Shown: positions 48,784-56,470 of the stretch, in pieces
Layout of the letters: each line of letters starts with the position of its first letter
Position numbering within the stretch: position 1 is the stretch's first letter
Origin: G963678445 sp963678445
Lineage (GTDB): Bacteria > Hydrogenedentota > Hydrogenedentia > Hydrogenedentales > G963678445
Length of the DNA stretch: 64,000 nt
Reading direction: 5' to 3'
Assembly: GCA_963678445.1 (NCBI GenBank)
Contig: OY782877.1
Location: 2,852,001-2,916,000 of the forward strand
Program-made: the position numbers and the translations under genes
The notes under the pieces: generated by a model
Databases searched by the model: none
Told to the model about the DNA's origin: nothing
The model's input: only the letters and a program-made list of their open reading frames with translations

Positions 48784-49935
48784 ATGGAAGATCGTGTGCT
48801 ATTTGTGGATGATGATACCCGTCTTTTGGACGCGTACCGGCGTCAACTCCGCAAGGTGTTGAAGGTGGAAACGGCGGATAGCCCTCGCAAGGCGTTACAG
48901 CTGATTTCGGATTGGGGTCCTTTTTCCGTGGTCATTGCTGATATGTATATGCCGGGCATGGATGGTATTGCCTTTTTATCCCGGGTGAAGGAGATTGCAC
49001 CCAATACGGTTCGTATGATGCTTACGGGTGCGCCTGATTTGTCGACGGCGACGGATGCGGTGAATGAGGGGAGTATTTTTCGTTTTTTGACTAAACCGTG
49101 TCAACCTGATGTAATGGCCAAATCCCTGATTGCCGCGATTAATCAGTACCGGCTTATTACCGCAGAGAAGGAATTGTTGGAAAGTACTTTAAATGGTGCG
49201 ATTGAGCTGGTCACGGAAATTCTGTCTTTGGTTAATCCGGAGGGGTTTGGCCATGCGATGCAACTGCGCAGTGCCGCGCGTTCTGTGGCTAAAAAAATGG
49301 CGCTGGAAAGTGTATGGGAGATCGAGTTAGCGGCCTTGTTGGCGCGTATTGGCAATATCGCTGTGCCGGTGCACGTTTTGAACAAAGTGCATTCGGATAC
49401 GCCGTTAACGCCTACTGAACAAAGCCTATTGGATCGTGTTCCTGAAATTAGCCATGACTTGCTGCAGCACATTCCCCGTCTGGAAAATGTAGCGGAGGTT
49501 ATCCGTTATCAGCACAAGCATTACGACGGGGCAGGGTACCCTGCCGGCGATCTTAAAGGAAATGATATTCCGATGGGGGCACGCTTGTTAAAGGTGGTAA
49601 TTGATATGCTTGAGCTATGGATACAGGGAAAGGGTAAATCGGAAGCTACACGGATATTGCATACACGCCAAGGCTGGTATGATCCACGCATCTTGGCAAT
49701 TGCCCCGGAATTTTACCCTCAATGTAGTAGCGATATGTTGGAGATGGAGTCGACCAGAACGATTGCCTCGGAAGAGCTTACGACCGACATGGTGTTGGCC
49801 AGTGATGTTGAAACTTCCGATAAACGCTTATTGATTCGTGCCGGTTCTACCATTACCCCTACTGTGCTGGCGCGTATTCGTAGTTATTCCCGACTTATTG
49901 GACTCAAAGAACCGGTAGAGATTTATAGCAGCTAG
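48784..49935 (+). CDS. Response regulator with degenerate HD-GYP-like domain
   Basis: 383 residues. The receiver has VLFVDDDTRLLDAY, Asp53 (VVIADMYMPGMDG), MLTGA and LTKPC. The output region resembles HD-GYP cyclic-di-GMP phosphodiesterases: YQHKHYDGAGYPAG near 242 corresponds to H-H-E-x-x-D-G-x-G-Y-P, but ELAALLARIGNIAVP replaces the metal-binding H-D in LLHDIGKIGIP, and QHKH replaces HHE. Metal binding and phosphodiesterase activity are therefore doubtful. A short C-terminal beta domain (GSTITPTVLARIRSY) is common to the group. It probably works as a c-di-GMP or protein-binding output. Confidence 0.88.
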   Translation: MEDRVLFVDDDTRLLDAYRRQLRKVLKVETADSPRKALQLISDWGPFSVVIADMYMPGMDGIAFLSRVKEIAPNTVRMMLTGAPDLSTATDAVNEGSIFRFLTKPCQPDVMAKSLIAAINQYRLITAEKELLESTLNGAIELVTEILSLVNPEGFGHAMQLRSAARSVAKKMALESVWEIELAALLARIGNIAVPVHVLNKVHSDTPLTPTEQSLLDRVPEISHDLLQHIPRLENVAEVIRYQHKHYDGAGYPAGDLKGNDIPMGARLLKVVIDMLELWIQGKGKSEATRILHTRQGWYDPRILAIAPEFYPQCSSDMLEMESTRTIASEELTTDMVLASDVETSDKRLLIRAGSTITPTVLARIRSYSRLIGLKEPVEIYSS

Positions 49936-49937
49936 TA

Positions 49938-49969
49938 GTCCAGCGACCACAAGCACTATGTATGGTCCG
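49938..49969 (-). repeat. Short copy of the dispersed GGACC element
   Basis: Minus strand: CGGACCATACATAGTGC, then TTGTGGTCGCTGGACT, lacking the middle hairpin. It lies directly after the stop of the degenerate HD-GYP gene, at the end of the signalling cluster. Confidence 0.65.
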
Positions 49970-50045
49970 CCCCGTGGGAGGGAACAGCAGAGCGTCGTTT
50001 AAGAATAGATTTTTCCTACTAAGGGTTAGATGGTCGGCGTCGGGG

Positions 50046-50915
50046 TTAATGCTGGCGCTCCAGGACGAATTGCGCCAGTTCGCGTAGTAAATCGGCTTCG
50101 GTCGCAAAAATGCTGAGCGAATTGAGGGCATCCTGAACCACCTCTGCGGCGCGTTCTTTTGCCTGGGGTAATCCCAATAGGGCGGGGTAGGTCGACTTTA
50201 CATTTTCCGCATCGCTGCCAATGGGCTTGCCCAGTTTTTCTTCATCGCCGACAACGTCCAGGATATCGTCAGTGATCTGGAAAGCAAGTCCAAGTGAAAC
50301 ACCATACTGGGTCAGGGCGGCAAGTTGTTGAGGCGTCGCACCTGCCAGTATTGCACCAACGCGCAATGCAACTCGAATAAGCGCGCCGGTCTTCATGGCG
50401 TGTACTCTTTGTAAGGACGTCAAATCCAGAAGCGTTTTTTCGCCTTCTAAATCCAGATATTGCCCTCCCACCATACCTGTAGCACCGGCTGCCTGGGCAA
50501 TTTCCTGGACAACCTGTGAGGAGCCCGTTTGTGCCGCCAGATCGAAAGCCATCGTGAGCAAGGCATCCCCTGCCAGGATAGCCGTTGCCTCGCCAAACAT
50601 TTTATGCGAGGTCGGTTTTCCGCGTCGCAAATCATCATCATCCATGGCGGGCAGATCATCATGGATTAGCGAATACGTATGGATCATTTCCAGTGCACAC
50701 GCCGCCTCCATAGCCTTTTCCGTTTGTCCATCAATCAATTCAGCGGTCATTAAGACCAATGCAGGGCGCAGGCGTTTTCCTCCGGCAAGCAAACTGTAAC
50801 GACAAGCCTCTACCAGACCCTCCGGTGCTTCCTTCCAAGAGGCTAGATACGCGGTTAGGGCCGCTTCAATCTCTATGCTTTTATTCGTCAGACAGGTCTG
50901 TATATTCATCGTCAT
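50046..50915 (-). CDS. ispA: Short-chain polyprenyl (geranyl/farnesyl) diphosphate synthase
   Basis: 289 residues. SLLAGGKRLRPALVLM, the first Asp-rich motif IHDDLPAMDDDDLRRGKPT (DDx4D form), GDALLTMAF, KTGALIRVALRVGA and the second motif FQITDDILDVVGDEEKLGKPIGSD are all in place, as in IspA. It condenses dimethylallyl diphosphate with isopentenyl diphosphate to make C10-C15 precursors for quinones and the undecaprenyl carrier. Start at ATG 50915 (or 50909). It follows xseB by 22 bases, the common bacterial xseA-xseB-ispA order; a dxs gene, often next, is not present. Confidence 0.93.
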   Translation of the reverse strand: MTMNIQTCLTNKSIEIEAALTAYLASWKEAPEGLVEACRYSLLAGGKRLRPALVLMTAELIDGQTEKAMEAACALEMIHTYSLIHDDLPAMDDDDLRRGKPTSHKMFGEATAILAGDALLTMAFDLAAQTGSSQVVQEIAQAAGATGMVGGQYLDLEGEKTLLDLTSLQRVHAMKTGALIRVALRVGAILAGATPQQLAALTQYGVSLGLAFQITDDILDVVGDEEKLGKPIGSDAENVKSTYPALLGLPQAKERAAEVVQDALNSLSIFATEADLLRELAQFVLERQH

Positions 50916-50937
50916 CACATGTTCCAATAAACGTCTT

Positions 50938-51312
50938 TTAAAAGAGCAGTTCGTCCTCGTCTTCTTCCTCCGGCGGCAAATCCGCATACGGATCACGGGT
51001 CGGCGAGGGAGGCGCAGTAGGAGTCGTTTCAGGTTTTTTTTTGCGTGGCGAGGTAGTTTTTTTCGTAGCTTGCGGCTCTTCCTCGTCAAAGGGCTGCGTT
51101 GTCAATTCTCCCGACGCATTCTTGAGGAGAATTTCGATTTTCTTTTCTGCTTGTGTGAGTGTCTTTTCACAACGCCGGGAAAGCTTGATGCCTTCTTCAA
51201 ATTGTTTCAGCGCATCCTCCAGCGAGAGTCCGCCTTCTTCCAACGCTGCAACAACAGTTTCCAGACGTTCCAGATCCTGCTCAAAACTCTCTTTTTTCTT
51301 TACGTCCGTCAT
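50938..51312 (-). CDS. xseB: Exodeoxyribonuclease VII small subunit
   Basis: 124 residues. The first 70 hold the XseB coiled-coil signature: SFEQDLERLETVVAALEEGGLSLEDALKQFEEGIKLSRRCEKTL. The remaining 50 residues are a low-complexity Pro/Lys/Glu-rich tail (TTSPRKKKPETTPTAPPSP; PEEEDEDELLF) absent from the usual 80-residue protein. It binds XseA to make the single-strand exonuclease. Its ATG overlaps the end of xseA (51309-51312, ATGA). Confidence 0.93.
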   Translation of the reverse strand: MTDVKKKESFEQDLERLETVVAALEEGGLSLEDALKQFEEGIKLSRRCEKTLTQAEKKIEILLKNASGELTTQPFDEEEPQATKKTTSPRKKKPETTPTAPPSPTRDPYADLPPEEEDEDELLF

Positions 51313-52661
51313 TCTTCCAAACTATCCTCCATACCGTTGACTGTCGCGTTCACCGCCCCTTCCCCAAAGCGCAAGCTAAGTTTATCACCCACCTGCAATT
51401 GCGTTGCGCGCTTCACCAGTTTTTTCTCAGGCATTTTCCAGGCGACTGTGTAGCCTCGTGACAAGATTGCCAAGGGGCTAAGGGCATTCAAGTGTGCACC
51501 CATAGCAGCCAGGTGTTGGCGACGCGACTCGGTAAGTCGATTTCCGATCTTTTCCAAGTGCTCCTGGAGCGTTTTTTGGCGCTGTTGCGCTAGATGAAGG
51601 CGATGCTGCGGGGAATGCATCTGCAATTTTCCGTTGCATCGCTCCCAACGTAACCGCGTCTGTTGTGCCCGGTCCTGTAGCGCCCCTTCCAAGCGCATCC
51701 GAAGTTCATCAGAGGTCTGGCGTCGTTGGCGTACCAATTCCTCCGGACGGGTGAAGACAAAACTGGTTTGTGCGACCTGTAACCGATGTTGCGCACGTTC
51801 CAACTTTCGGGCCAGAGCCTCCGACAAACGACGCTGTATCGTATGCAGTTGCTCTGTCAACGCCTGTTGTTCCCGCACGACCAGTTCTGCTGCTGCCGAA
51901 GGGGTCGGTGCACGTAAATCCGCTGCGAAATCCGTTAATGCGAAATCGATTTCATGACCAACAGCAGATATTATCGGGGTCTTGGCGGCGAATACGGCGC
52001 GCACGACGGGTTCTTCATTAAACGGCCATAAATCTTCCAGAGAACCGCCACCTCGTCCGACGATCATCACATCGACACCCCATTGTTCCAGGGTTTCTAT
52101 CGCTTCTACGATCTCCGCAGCCGCCTCATCACCCTGCACGCGTGCAGGGCATAACACTACATGCACATTGGCAAAACGACGGTTAAGAACTTGCAGTATA
52201 TCGCGGATGGCTGCCCCCGTAGGCGAGGTTACCACCCCAATGCGACGAGGCATCAACGGCAGTGCCTTCTTATGGGCTTCATCAAAGACGCCTTCCGCCT
52301 GTAATTTGGCCTTGAGACGCTCAAAGGCCAATTGCAATGCGCCCATGCCTTTGGGCTGCATCTCCTCCAGGATGATCTGGTAATTACCACGCCGTTCGTA
52401 GACCGTAATTTGGCCGCGGGCAATTACTTCCAGACCACTTTCCGGTCGAAATTTTAACCGCGAAAGACGTCCACGAAAAATCACGGCGTCAATCTGGCTT
52501 GTTGCATCCTTGAGGGTGAAATAGGCATGGCCTGAAGCGGCCAGTTTCCAGTTAGAAATTTCGCCGGCTATCCATACGGCACCCACCTGTCCCTCTAACA
52601 GGTTTTTGACACGACGGGTCAGCTGTGCAATGGTCCATATTTCCGGTTGTTCTTTTTGCAT
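51309..52661 (-). CDS. xseA: Exodeoxyribonuclease VII large subunit
   Basis: 450 residues, the usual length. N-terminal OB fold (IWTIAQLTRRVKNLLEGQVGAVWIAGEISNW), then PRRIGVVTSPTGAAIRDILQVLNRR, VDVMIVGRGGGSLEDLWPFNEEPVVRA, ISAVGHEIDFALTDFAADLRAPTPSAAAE, all XseA landmarks, and a long coiled coil (about 280-400). The G-R-G-G-G-S and G-H-E-x-D/T segments hold the catalytic residues. C-terminus LSPLAILSRGYTVAW is typical. It degrades single-stranded DNA from either end in repair. Confidence 0.96.
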   Translation of the reverse strand: MQKEQPEIWTIAQLTRRVKNLLEGQVGAVWIAGEISNWKLAASGHAYFTLKDATSQIDAVIFRGRLSRLKFRPESGLEVIARGQITVYERRGNYQIILEEMQPKGMGALQLAFERLKAKLQAEGVFDEAHKKALPLMPRRIGVVTSPTGAAIRDILQVLNRRFANVHVVLCPARVQGDEAAAEIVEAIETLEQWGVDVMIVGRGGGSLEDLWPFNEEPVVRAVFAAKTPIISAVGHEIDFALTDFAADLRAPTPSAAAELVVREQQALTEQLHTIQRRLSEALARKLERAQHRLQVAQTSFVFTRPEELVRQRRQTSDELRMRLEGALQDRAQQTRLRWERCNGKLQMHSPQHRLHLAQQRQKTLQEHLEKIGNRLTESRRQHLAAMGAHLNALSPLAILSRGYTVAWKMPEKKLVKRATQLQVGDKLSLRFGEGAVNATVNGMEDSLEE

Positions 52662-52709
52662 AAGAACGCATTGTACCCAATTCGATCCAGCAGAAAAAAG
52701 AGCCGCGTT

Positions 52710-53060
52710 TTATACCGATTCCGCCTCTGCCACCGGCCCCTTTTTTACCAGGCAAACCGGCTCGAGCGTCATGAGTACCTCCGGCGCCATTTCCCGCACT
52801 TGCGCTACAAATTCGGCTAAATGGGCATGGCTCTCCACTACCTCTATGATTATCGGCAGGTTTTCAGAAAGCGCCAGGAATTTTGTCGAATGCATGTGGC
52901 TTTTGGTGCCAAAGCCCAACACGCCCCGTGTTACCGTAGCCCCGCGTAGGCCTGCACGCTGTGCCTGTTCCAGGATGGCTTCATACAAGGGTTGGTGATG
53001 GTATTTTTCCTGTTCCGTTGTATACACGCGCAGACGTTGACAATACGTTTCCGAATCCAT
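52710..53060 (-). CDS. DUF190-family protein
   Basis: 116 residues. LRVYTTEQEKYHHQPLYEAILEQAQRAGLRGATVTRGVLGFG is the DUF190 signature (PII-like ferredoxin fold; L-x-I/V-Y-x-x-E-x-x-x-x-x-x-P-L-Y, G-A-T-V-x-R-G-x-x-G-F-G). The rest (LPIIIEVVESHAHLAEFV) completes it. DUF190 genes are often next to crcB fluoride channels, as here (3 bases apart), and may tune fluoride export, but the biochemical role is not established. It precedes xseA by 48 bases. Confidence 0.9.
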   Translation of the reverse strand: MDSETYCQRLRVYTTEQEKYHHQPLYEAILEQAQRAGLRGATVTRGVLGFGTKSHMHSTKFLALSENLPIIIEVVESHAHLAEFVAQVREMAPEVLMTLEPVCLVKKGPVAEAESV

Positions 53061-53063
53061 TTT

Positions 53064-53447
53064 TTAGCCCCCGTACCATTTTCCAGCGATGCGGCATCCT
53101 AACCACACCGCTGTTAACCCCAGCCCATTGCTGATCAGGATGTTGAGCAACGCAGGGAGGCGCTGCCCCTCATCCAGAAGATTAAATGTTTCAAAGCCAT
53201 ACGTGGAAAACGTAGTGAACGCTCCCAGAAAACCTACCAGCAACGCAAATCGAAATTCTTCGCGGATTACCACAGGACCTGAAAAGGCAAAGCCCAGAAA
53301 ACCTAACAAAAAGCACCCCAGCATGTTTACAGTCAATGTGCCTGTCGGAAAACGCAGGCCGGACATACGTTGCACCCAACCGGCAATGCAAAATCGGCAC
53401 ACGGCTCCTGCTGCGCCACCGCCTGCAATCATAAGCAACTTGAGCAT
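53064..53447 (-). CDS. crcB: CrcB/FluC fluoride ion channel
   Basis: 127 residues, four membrane helices. IAGGGAAGAVCRF at the start, FPTGTLTVNMLGCFLLGFLGF near 40-60, and LLVGFLGAFTTFSTYGFETFNLL near 75-97 (the G-x-x-G-x-x-T-T-F-S-T/S-F/Y signature with the Phe-box and the central sodium-binding turn) identify FluC. Works as an antiparallel dimer to let fluoride out. Start at ATG 53447 is short of a ribosome site; a longer form from about 53471 is possible. No fluoride riboswitch was recognised upstream. Confidence 0.93.
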   Translation of the reverse strand: MLKLLMIAGGGAAGAVCRFCIAGWVQRMSGLRFPTGTLTVNMLGCFLLGFLGFAFSGPVVIREEFRFALLVGFLGAFTTFSTYGFETFNLLDEGQRLPALLNILISNGLGLTAVWLGCRIAGKWYGG

Positions 53448-53625
53448 AGTATAAAGCACTTTCAATGGCACCGGGCCAAGGGTTGAAGACGCGTCATTCT
53501 AAAAACACTTCTATTTTACACCACTTCCCAATCTGCTTAAAATTCTCCTGTGCAAGGAGAGGCGGGGGGCGTCAAGAAAAAACAGCATGGTTCTGCTGCG
53601 CGTTTGTCATTGTTAAAGTATGCAC

Positions 53626-53664
53626 AAAAAAAACGGGGGAGCCTTTATTGAAAAGGCTCCCCCG
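53626..53664 (-). terminator. Intrinsic terminator of gyrA
   Basis: On the minus strand, 13-base arms (CGGGGGAGCCTTT with its complement, 53634-53646 and 53652-53664, loop of five) are followed by eight T's. It begins about 20 bases after the gyrA stop. Confidence 0.92.
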
Positions 53665-53684
53665 AGGAAGAACATAGGGTACTG

Positions 53685-56177
53685 TTACGCTTCCTGCGGC
53701 CCTACTTCATTGGGGTCCGTTACGGTTTCCGTCGCCGCTTCCTCTTTCTTTTCCGCCAGTGCGCGCGCCACGGCGCTTACCTTGGCGCCTTCCTGGGGCG
53801 ACATAACCTTGACGCCCTGGGTGTTGCGGCCAATCGTGCGGATATCTTTCACTGACGTGCGGATTACGATACCATCCGTTGCGACCAATACAATTTCATC
53901 ATCATCATCCACCGTCAACATCCCCACCACATTTCCATTACGTTCGGTGGTCTTAATGTTAATGATGCCTTGACCACCACGGTGCTGTAAGCGATACTCA
54001 CCTACCTTGGTGCGTTTTCCATAGCCATTTTCCGTGATGCTCAACACGGTGCGTTCATCTTCCGCCAGTGAAACACCGACTACGAAATCTTTTTCATTTA
54101 GTCGAATGCCAATTACCCCGCGGGCCGTTCGTCCCATCGAGCGCACATCTTTTTCCGGGAAACGGATGGCCATGCCCTGGTAGGTGGCAATCAAGATATT
54201 GTCATTACCGGAAGTGATCTGCACATCGATAAGCTGATCGCCTTTGCTCAAATCCAGCGCGATAATTCCCGAACTACGGGGATTACTAAAGGCTTTCAAA
54301 GCCGTCTTTTTCACCGTACCCCGGTGGGTCACCATGAAGATAAACTTGTCTTCATCGGTCAGATCGCGTACAGGCAAGATAGCCGTTACCTTTTCATCCT
54401 TGCCCAGGTTGAGCACATTGACGATGGCGCGTCCCCGTGCCGTGCGTCCTGCTTTAGGCAGTTCATGTACCTTGCGCCAGTATACGCGCCCGAGGTTGGT
54501 GAAGAAGAGCATGTACTGATGCGCCGAGGCGATGTACAAGTCCTTGACAAAATCCTCTTCCTTAAGCTCGCCACCACTTACACCACGACCACCACGGCGC
54601 TGCTTACGGTACGTGGTTACGGGCAGGCGTTTGATGTAGCCCTCACTGGAGACCGTCACCACCATCGTTTCGTCAGCGATCAGATCTTCGATGCTGAATT
54701 CGCCCAAGGTGCCCAGGATTTCCGTGCGCCGCTCATCGCCATACTTGTCACGCACGGCAATCAGTTCCTTGCGCACTTCTACCAACAGGTTGTGACGGCT
54801 GGAGAGGATGGTGCGCAGGCGTTCAATTTCTTTGAGCAGTTCACGGTATTCGCTTTCCAGTTCCTCGCGTTCCAAACCGGTCAGACGGCGCAGGCGCATA
54901 GCAAGAATGGCATTGGCCTGTAGTACGCTAAAGTCAAAGCGCTTGATTAGTTTTTCTCGCGCCTCATCGGTATCTTTCGAACCGCGAATGATAGCGATGA
55001 CTTCATCAATATGGTCGATTGCCTTCAGCAGGCCTTCTAAGATATGCGCACGCGCCTCGGCCTTATCAAGCAAGAATTGGGTGCGGCGTTCGATGATTTC
55101 CACCCGATGCTCCACATAGTAGTGGATTACATCACGTAAATTGAGTACTTTAGGTGTATTATTCACCAGCGCCAACATGATGACACTGGCCGTTGCCTGC
55201 AATTGCGTATGCTTGTACAGCTGGTTCAGGACGACTTCCGGCTCTTCTCCTTTGCGTAGCTCAATGACTACACGCATGCCGTCCTTGTCCGACTCATCGC
55301 GCAGGTCCGTAATACCCTCCACCGTCTTGCTGCGCACCAGCAATGCGATGTTTTCGATCAGACGCGCCTTGTTTACCTGATACGGCAACTCCTGGATGAT
55401 GATTTTTTCCTTACCGCTGCCGTTTTTCTGCTGCTCGACCGCCACACGGGCGCGCACCTTCATGCGTCCACGGCCCGTCCGATAGGCGCTTTTGATGCCA
55501 TCCGTTCCGCAGATGATGCCGCCTGTGGGAAAATCCGGCCCCTTGACAAACTGCATTAGATCGTCTGGCGTGGCTTCGGGATGGTCGATAAGATGTATTA
55601 CCGCGTCACACACCTCTGTCAGATTATGTGGAGGGCAGCTCGTCGCCATACCTACGGCGATACCATACGAACCATTTACCAGGAGGTTGGGGATAGCGGA
55701 AGGCAATACGGCGGGCTCCTGACGACTACCATCGTAGTTGTCCTGGGTATTCACCGTATTTTTATCGATATCATTCAGCATCTCTGCGCTGATTGCCTTC
55801 ATGCGCGACTCTGTGTATCGCATTGCAGCAGCGCTATCGCCGTCTATCGAACCAAAGTTACCCTGGCCGTCTACCAGTGGGTAACGCATGTTCCATTCCT
55901 GGGCCATACGTACCAGCGTGTCGTAGATCGCGGCGTCGCCATGGGGGTGATATTTACCCATGGTGTCACCGACGATAAGAGCGGACTTTCGGAAAGAACG
56001 GTTATGTACAAGTCCCAGCTCATGCATTGCATATAAGATGCGACGATGCACCGGTTTGAGGCCATCGCGCACGTCGGGCAATGCACGACTGACGATAACA
56101 CTCATGGAATAATCGAGAAAGGAGTTTTTCATCTCCTGGTCGATGGCAATCGGCTTAATACGATCTGAAGGAGCCAT
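53685..56177 (-). CDS. gyrA: DNA gyrase subunit A
   Basis: 830 residues. The N-terminal breakage-reunion domain has SYSMSVI-like YSMSVIVSRALPDVRDGLKPVHRRILYAM, HPHGDAAIYDTLVRMAQEW and AAMRYTESRM, the last with the DNA-cleaving Tyr near 121. The quinolone region (HPHGDAAIYD) reads as wild-type-like, with Asp-Ala-Ala replacing the Gly-Asp-Ser-Ala of E. coli. The C-terminal pinwheel begins after KQRRGGRGV (GyrA box) near 525 and shows six repeats (GIIALDLSKGDQLI; RTARGVIGIRL; RGGQGIINI; NTQGVKVM). It wraps DNA with GyrB to introduce negative supercoils. Acidic and Ala-rich tail. Located just downstream of gyrB. Confidence 0.97.
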   Translation of the reverse strand: MAPSDRIKPIAIDQEMKNSFLDYSMSVIVSRALPDVRDGLKPVHRRILYAMHELGLVHNRSFRKSALIVGDTMGKYHPHGDAAIYDTLVRMAQEWNMRYPLVDGQGNFGSIDGDSAAAMRYTESRMKAISAEMLNDIDKNTVNTQDNYDGSRQEPAVLPSAIPNLLVNGSYGIAVGMATSCPPHNLTEVCDAVIHLIDHPEATPDDLMQFVKGPDFPTGGIICGTDGIKSAYRTGRGRMKVRARVAVEQQKNGSGKEKIIIQELPYQVNKARLIENIALLVRSKTVEGITDLRDESDKDGMRVVIELRKGEEPEVVLNQLYKHTQLQATASVIMLALVNNTPKVLNLRDVIHYYVEHRVEIIERRTQFLLDKAEARAHILEGLLKAIDHIDEVIAIIRGSKDTDEAREKLIKRFDFSVLQANAILAMRLRRLTGLEREELESEYRELLKEIERLRTILSSRHNLLVEVRKELIAVRDKYGDERRTEILGTLGEFSIEDLIADETMVVTVSSEGYIKRLPVTTYRKQRRGGRGVSGGELKEEDFVKDLYIASAHQYMLFFTNLGRVYWRKVHELPKAGRTARGRAIVNVLNLGKDEKVTAILPVRDLTDEDKFIFMVTHRGTVKKTALKAFSNPRSSGIIALDLSKGDQLIDVQITSGNDNILIATYQGMAIRFPEKDVRSMGRTARGVIGIRLNEKDFVVGVSLAEDERTVLSITENGYGKRTKVGEYRLQHRGGQGIINIKTTERNGNVVGMLTVDDDDEIVLVATDGIVIRTSVKDIRTIGRNTQGVKVMSPQEGAKVSAVARALAEKKEEAATETVTDPNEVGPQEA

Positions 56178-56350
56178 AATACTCTTCCCAAAGTTCTATA
56201 ATCAAAGTGTACGAAAGAGTTATTCTTTCGTATGTCAACCCAACACCTTGTCATCGCCAATGGCACAGACAACGGTGATGCGTCACATCATTTTCTAATC
56301 AGTAAACCTTAACGCGTTTTCGTTCTTTGTTTTTTTTCAACAGTTCAGCG

Positions 56351-56390
56351 AGCGGTGGCCAAGGGCACACCCAAGTGGCTATGGTCCTTA
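56351..56390 (-). repeat. Copy of the dispersed GGACC element
   Basis: Minus strand: AAGGACCATAGCCACTTGGG, then TGTGCCCTTGGCCACCGCT. The left tag is intact; the hairpins are rearranged. Lies between gyrB and gyrA. Confidence 0.6.
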
Positions 56391-56436
56391 CCGCGCTACT
56401 CAAAGCGAAGCTAAACTACATATTCGTTTTTCTTTG

Positions 56437-56466
56437 CTTCTTTCTTTTTTCGCAAAAAGAAAGAAG
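56437..56466 (-). terminator. Hairpin downstream of gyrB
   Basis: 13-base arms (CTTCTTTCTTTTT / AAAAAGAAAGAAG) around loop TCGC, starting five bases after the gyrB stop. AT-rich stem without a T-run; same style as the hairpins after nupC and nrdJ. Confidence 0.6.
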
Positions 56467-56470
56467 AGCG

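Larger units (their letters stand above)
56178..56470. other. gyrB-gyrA intergenic region with repeat and hairpin
   Basis: 293 bases. It holds a copy of the dispersed GGACC element (56351-56390) and the hairpin that follows gyrB (56437-56466). The gyrA promoter should lie at 56190-56340; TTGACA-like boxes are not obvious. Confidence 0.5.

Noticed and set aside
53448..53620. Fluoride riboswitch before crcB
   Set aside because: The crcB-motif core sequences and pseudoknot pairing were not found in this stretch.
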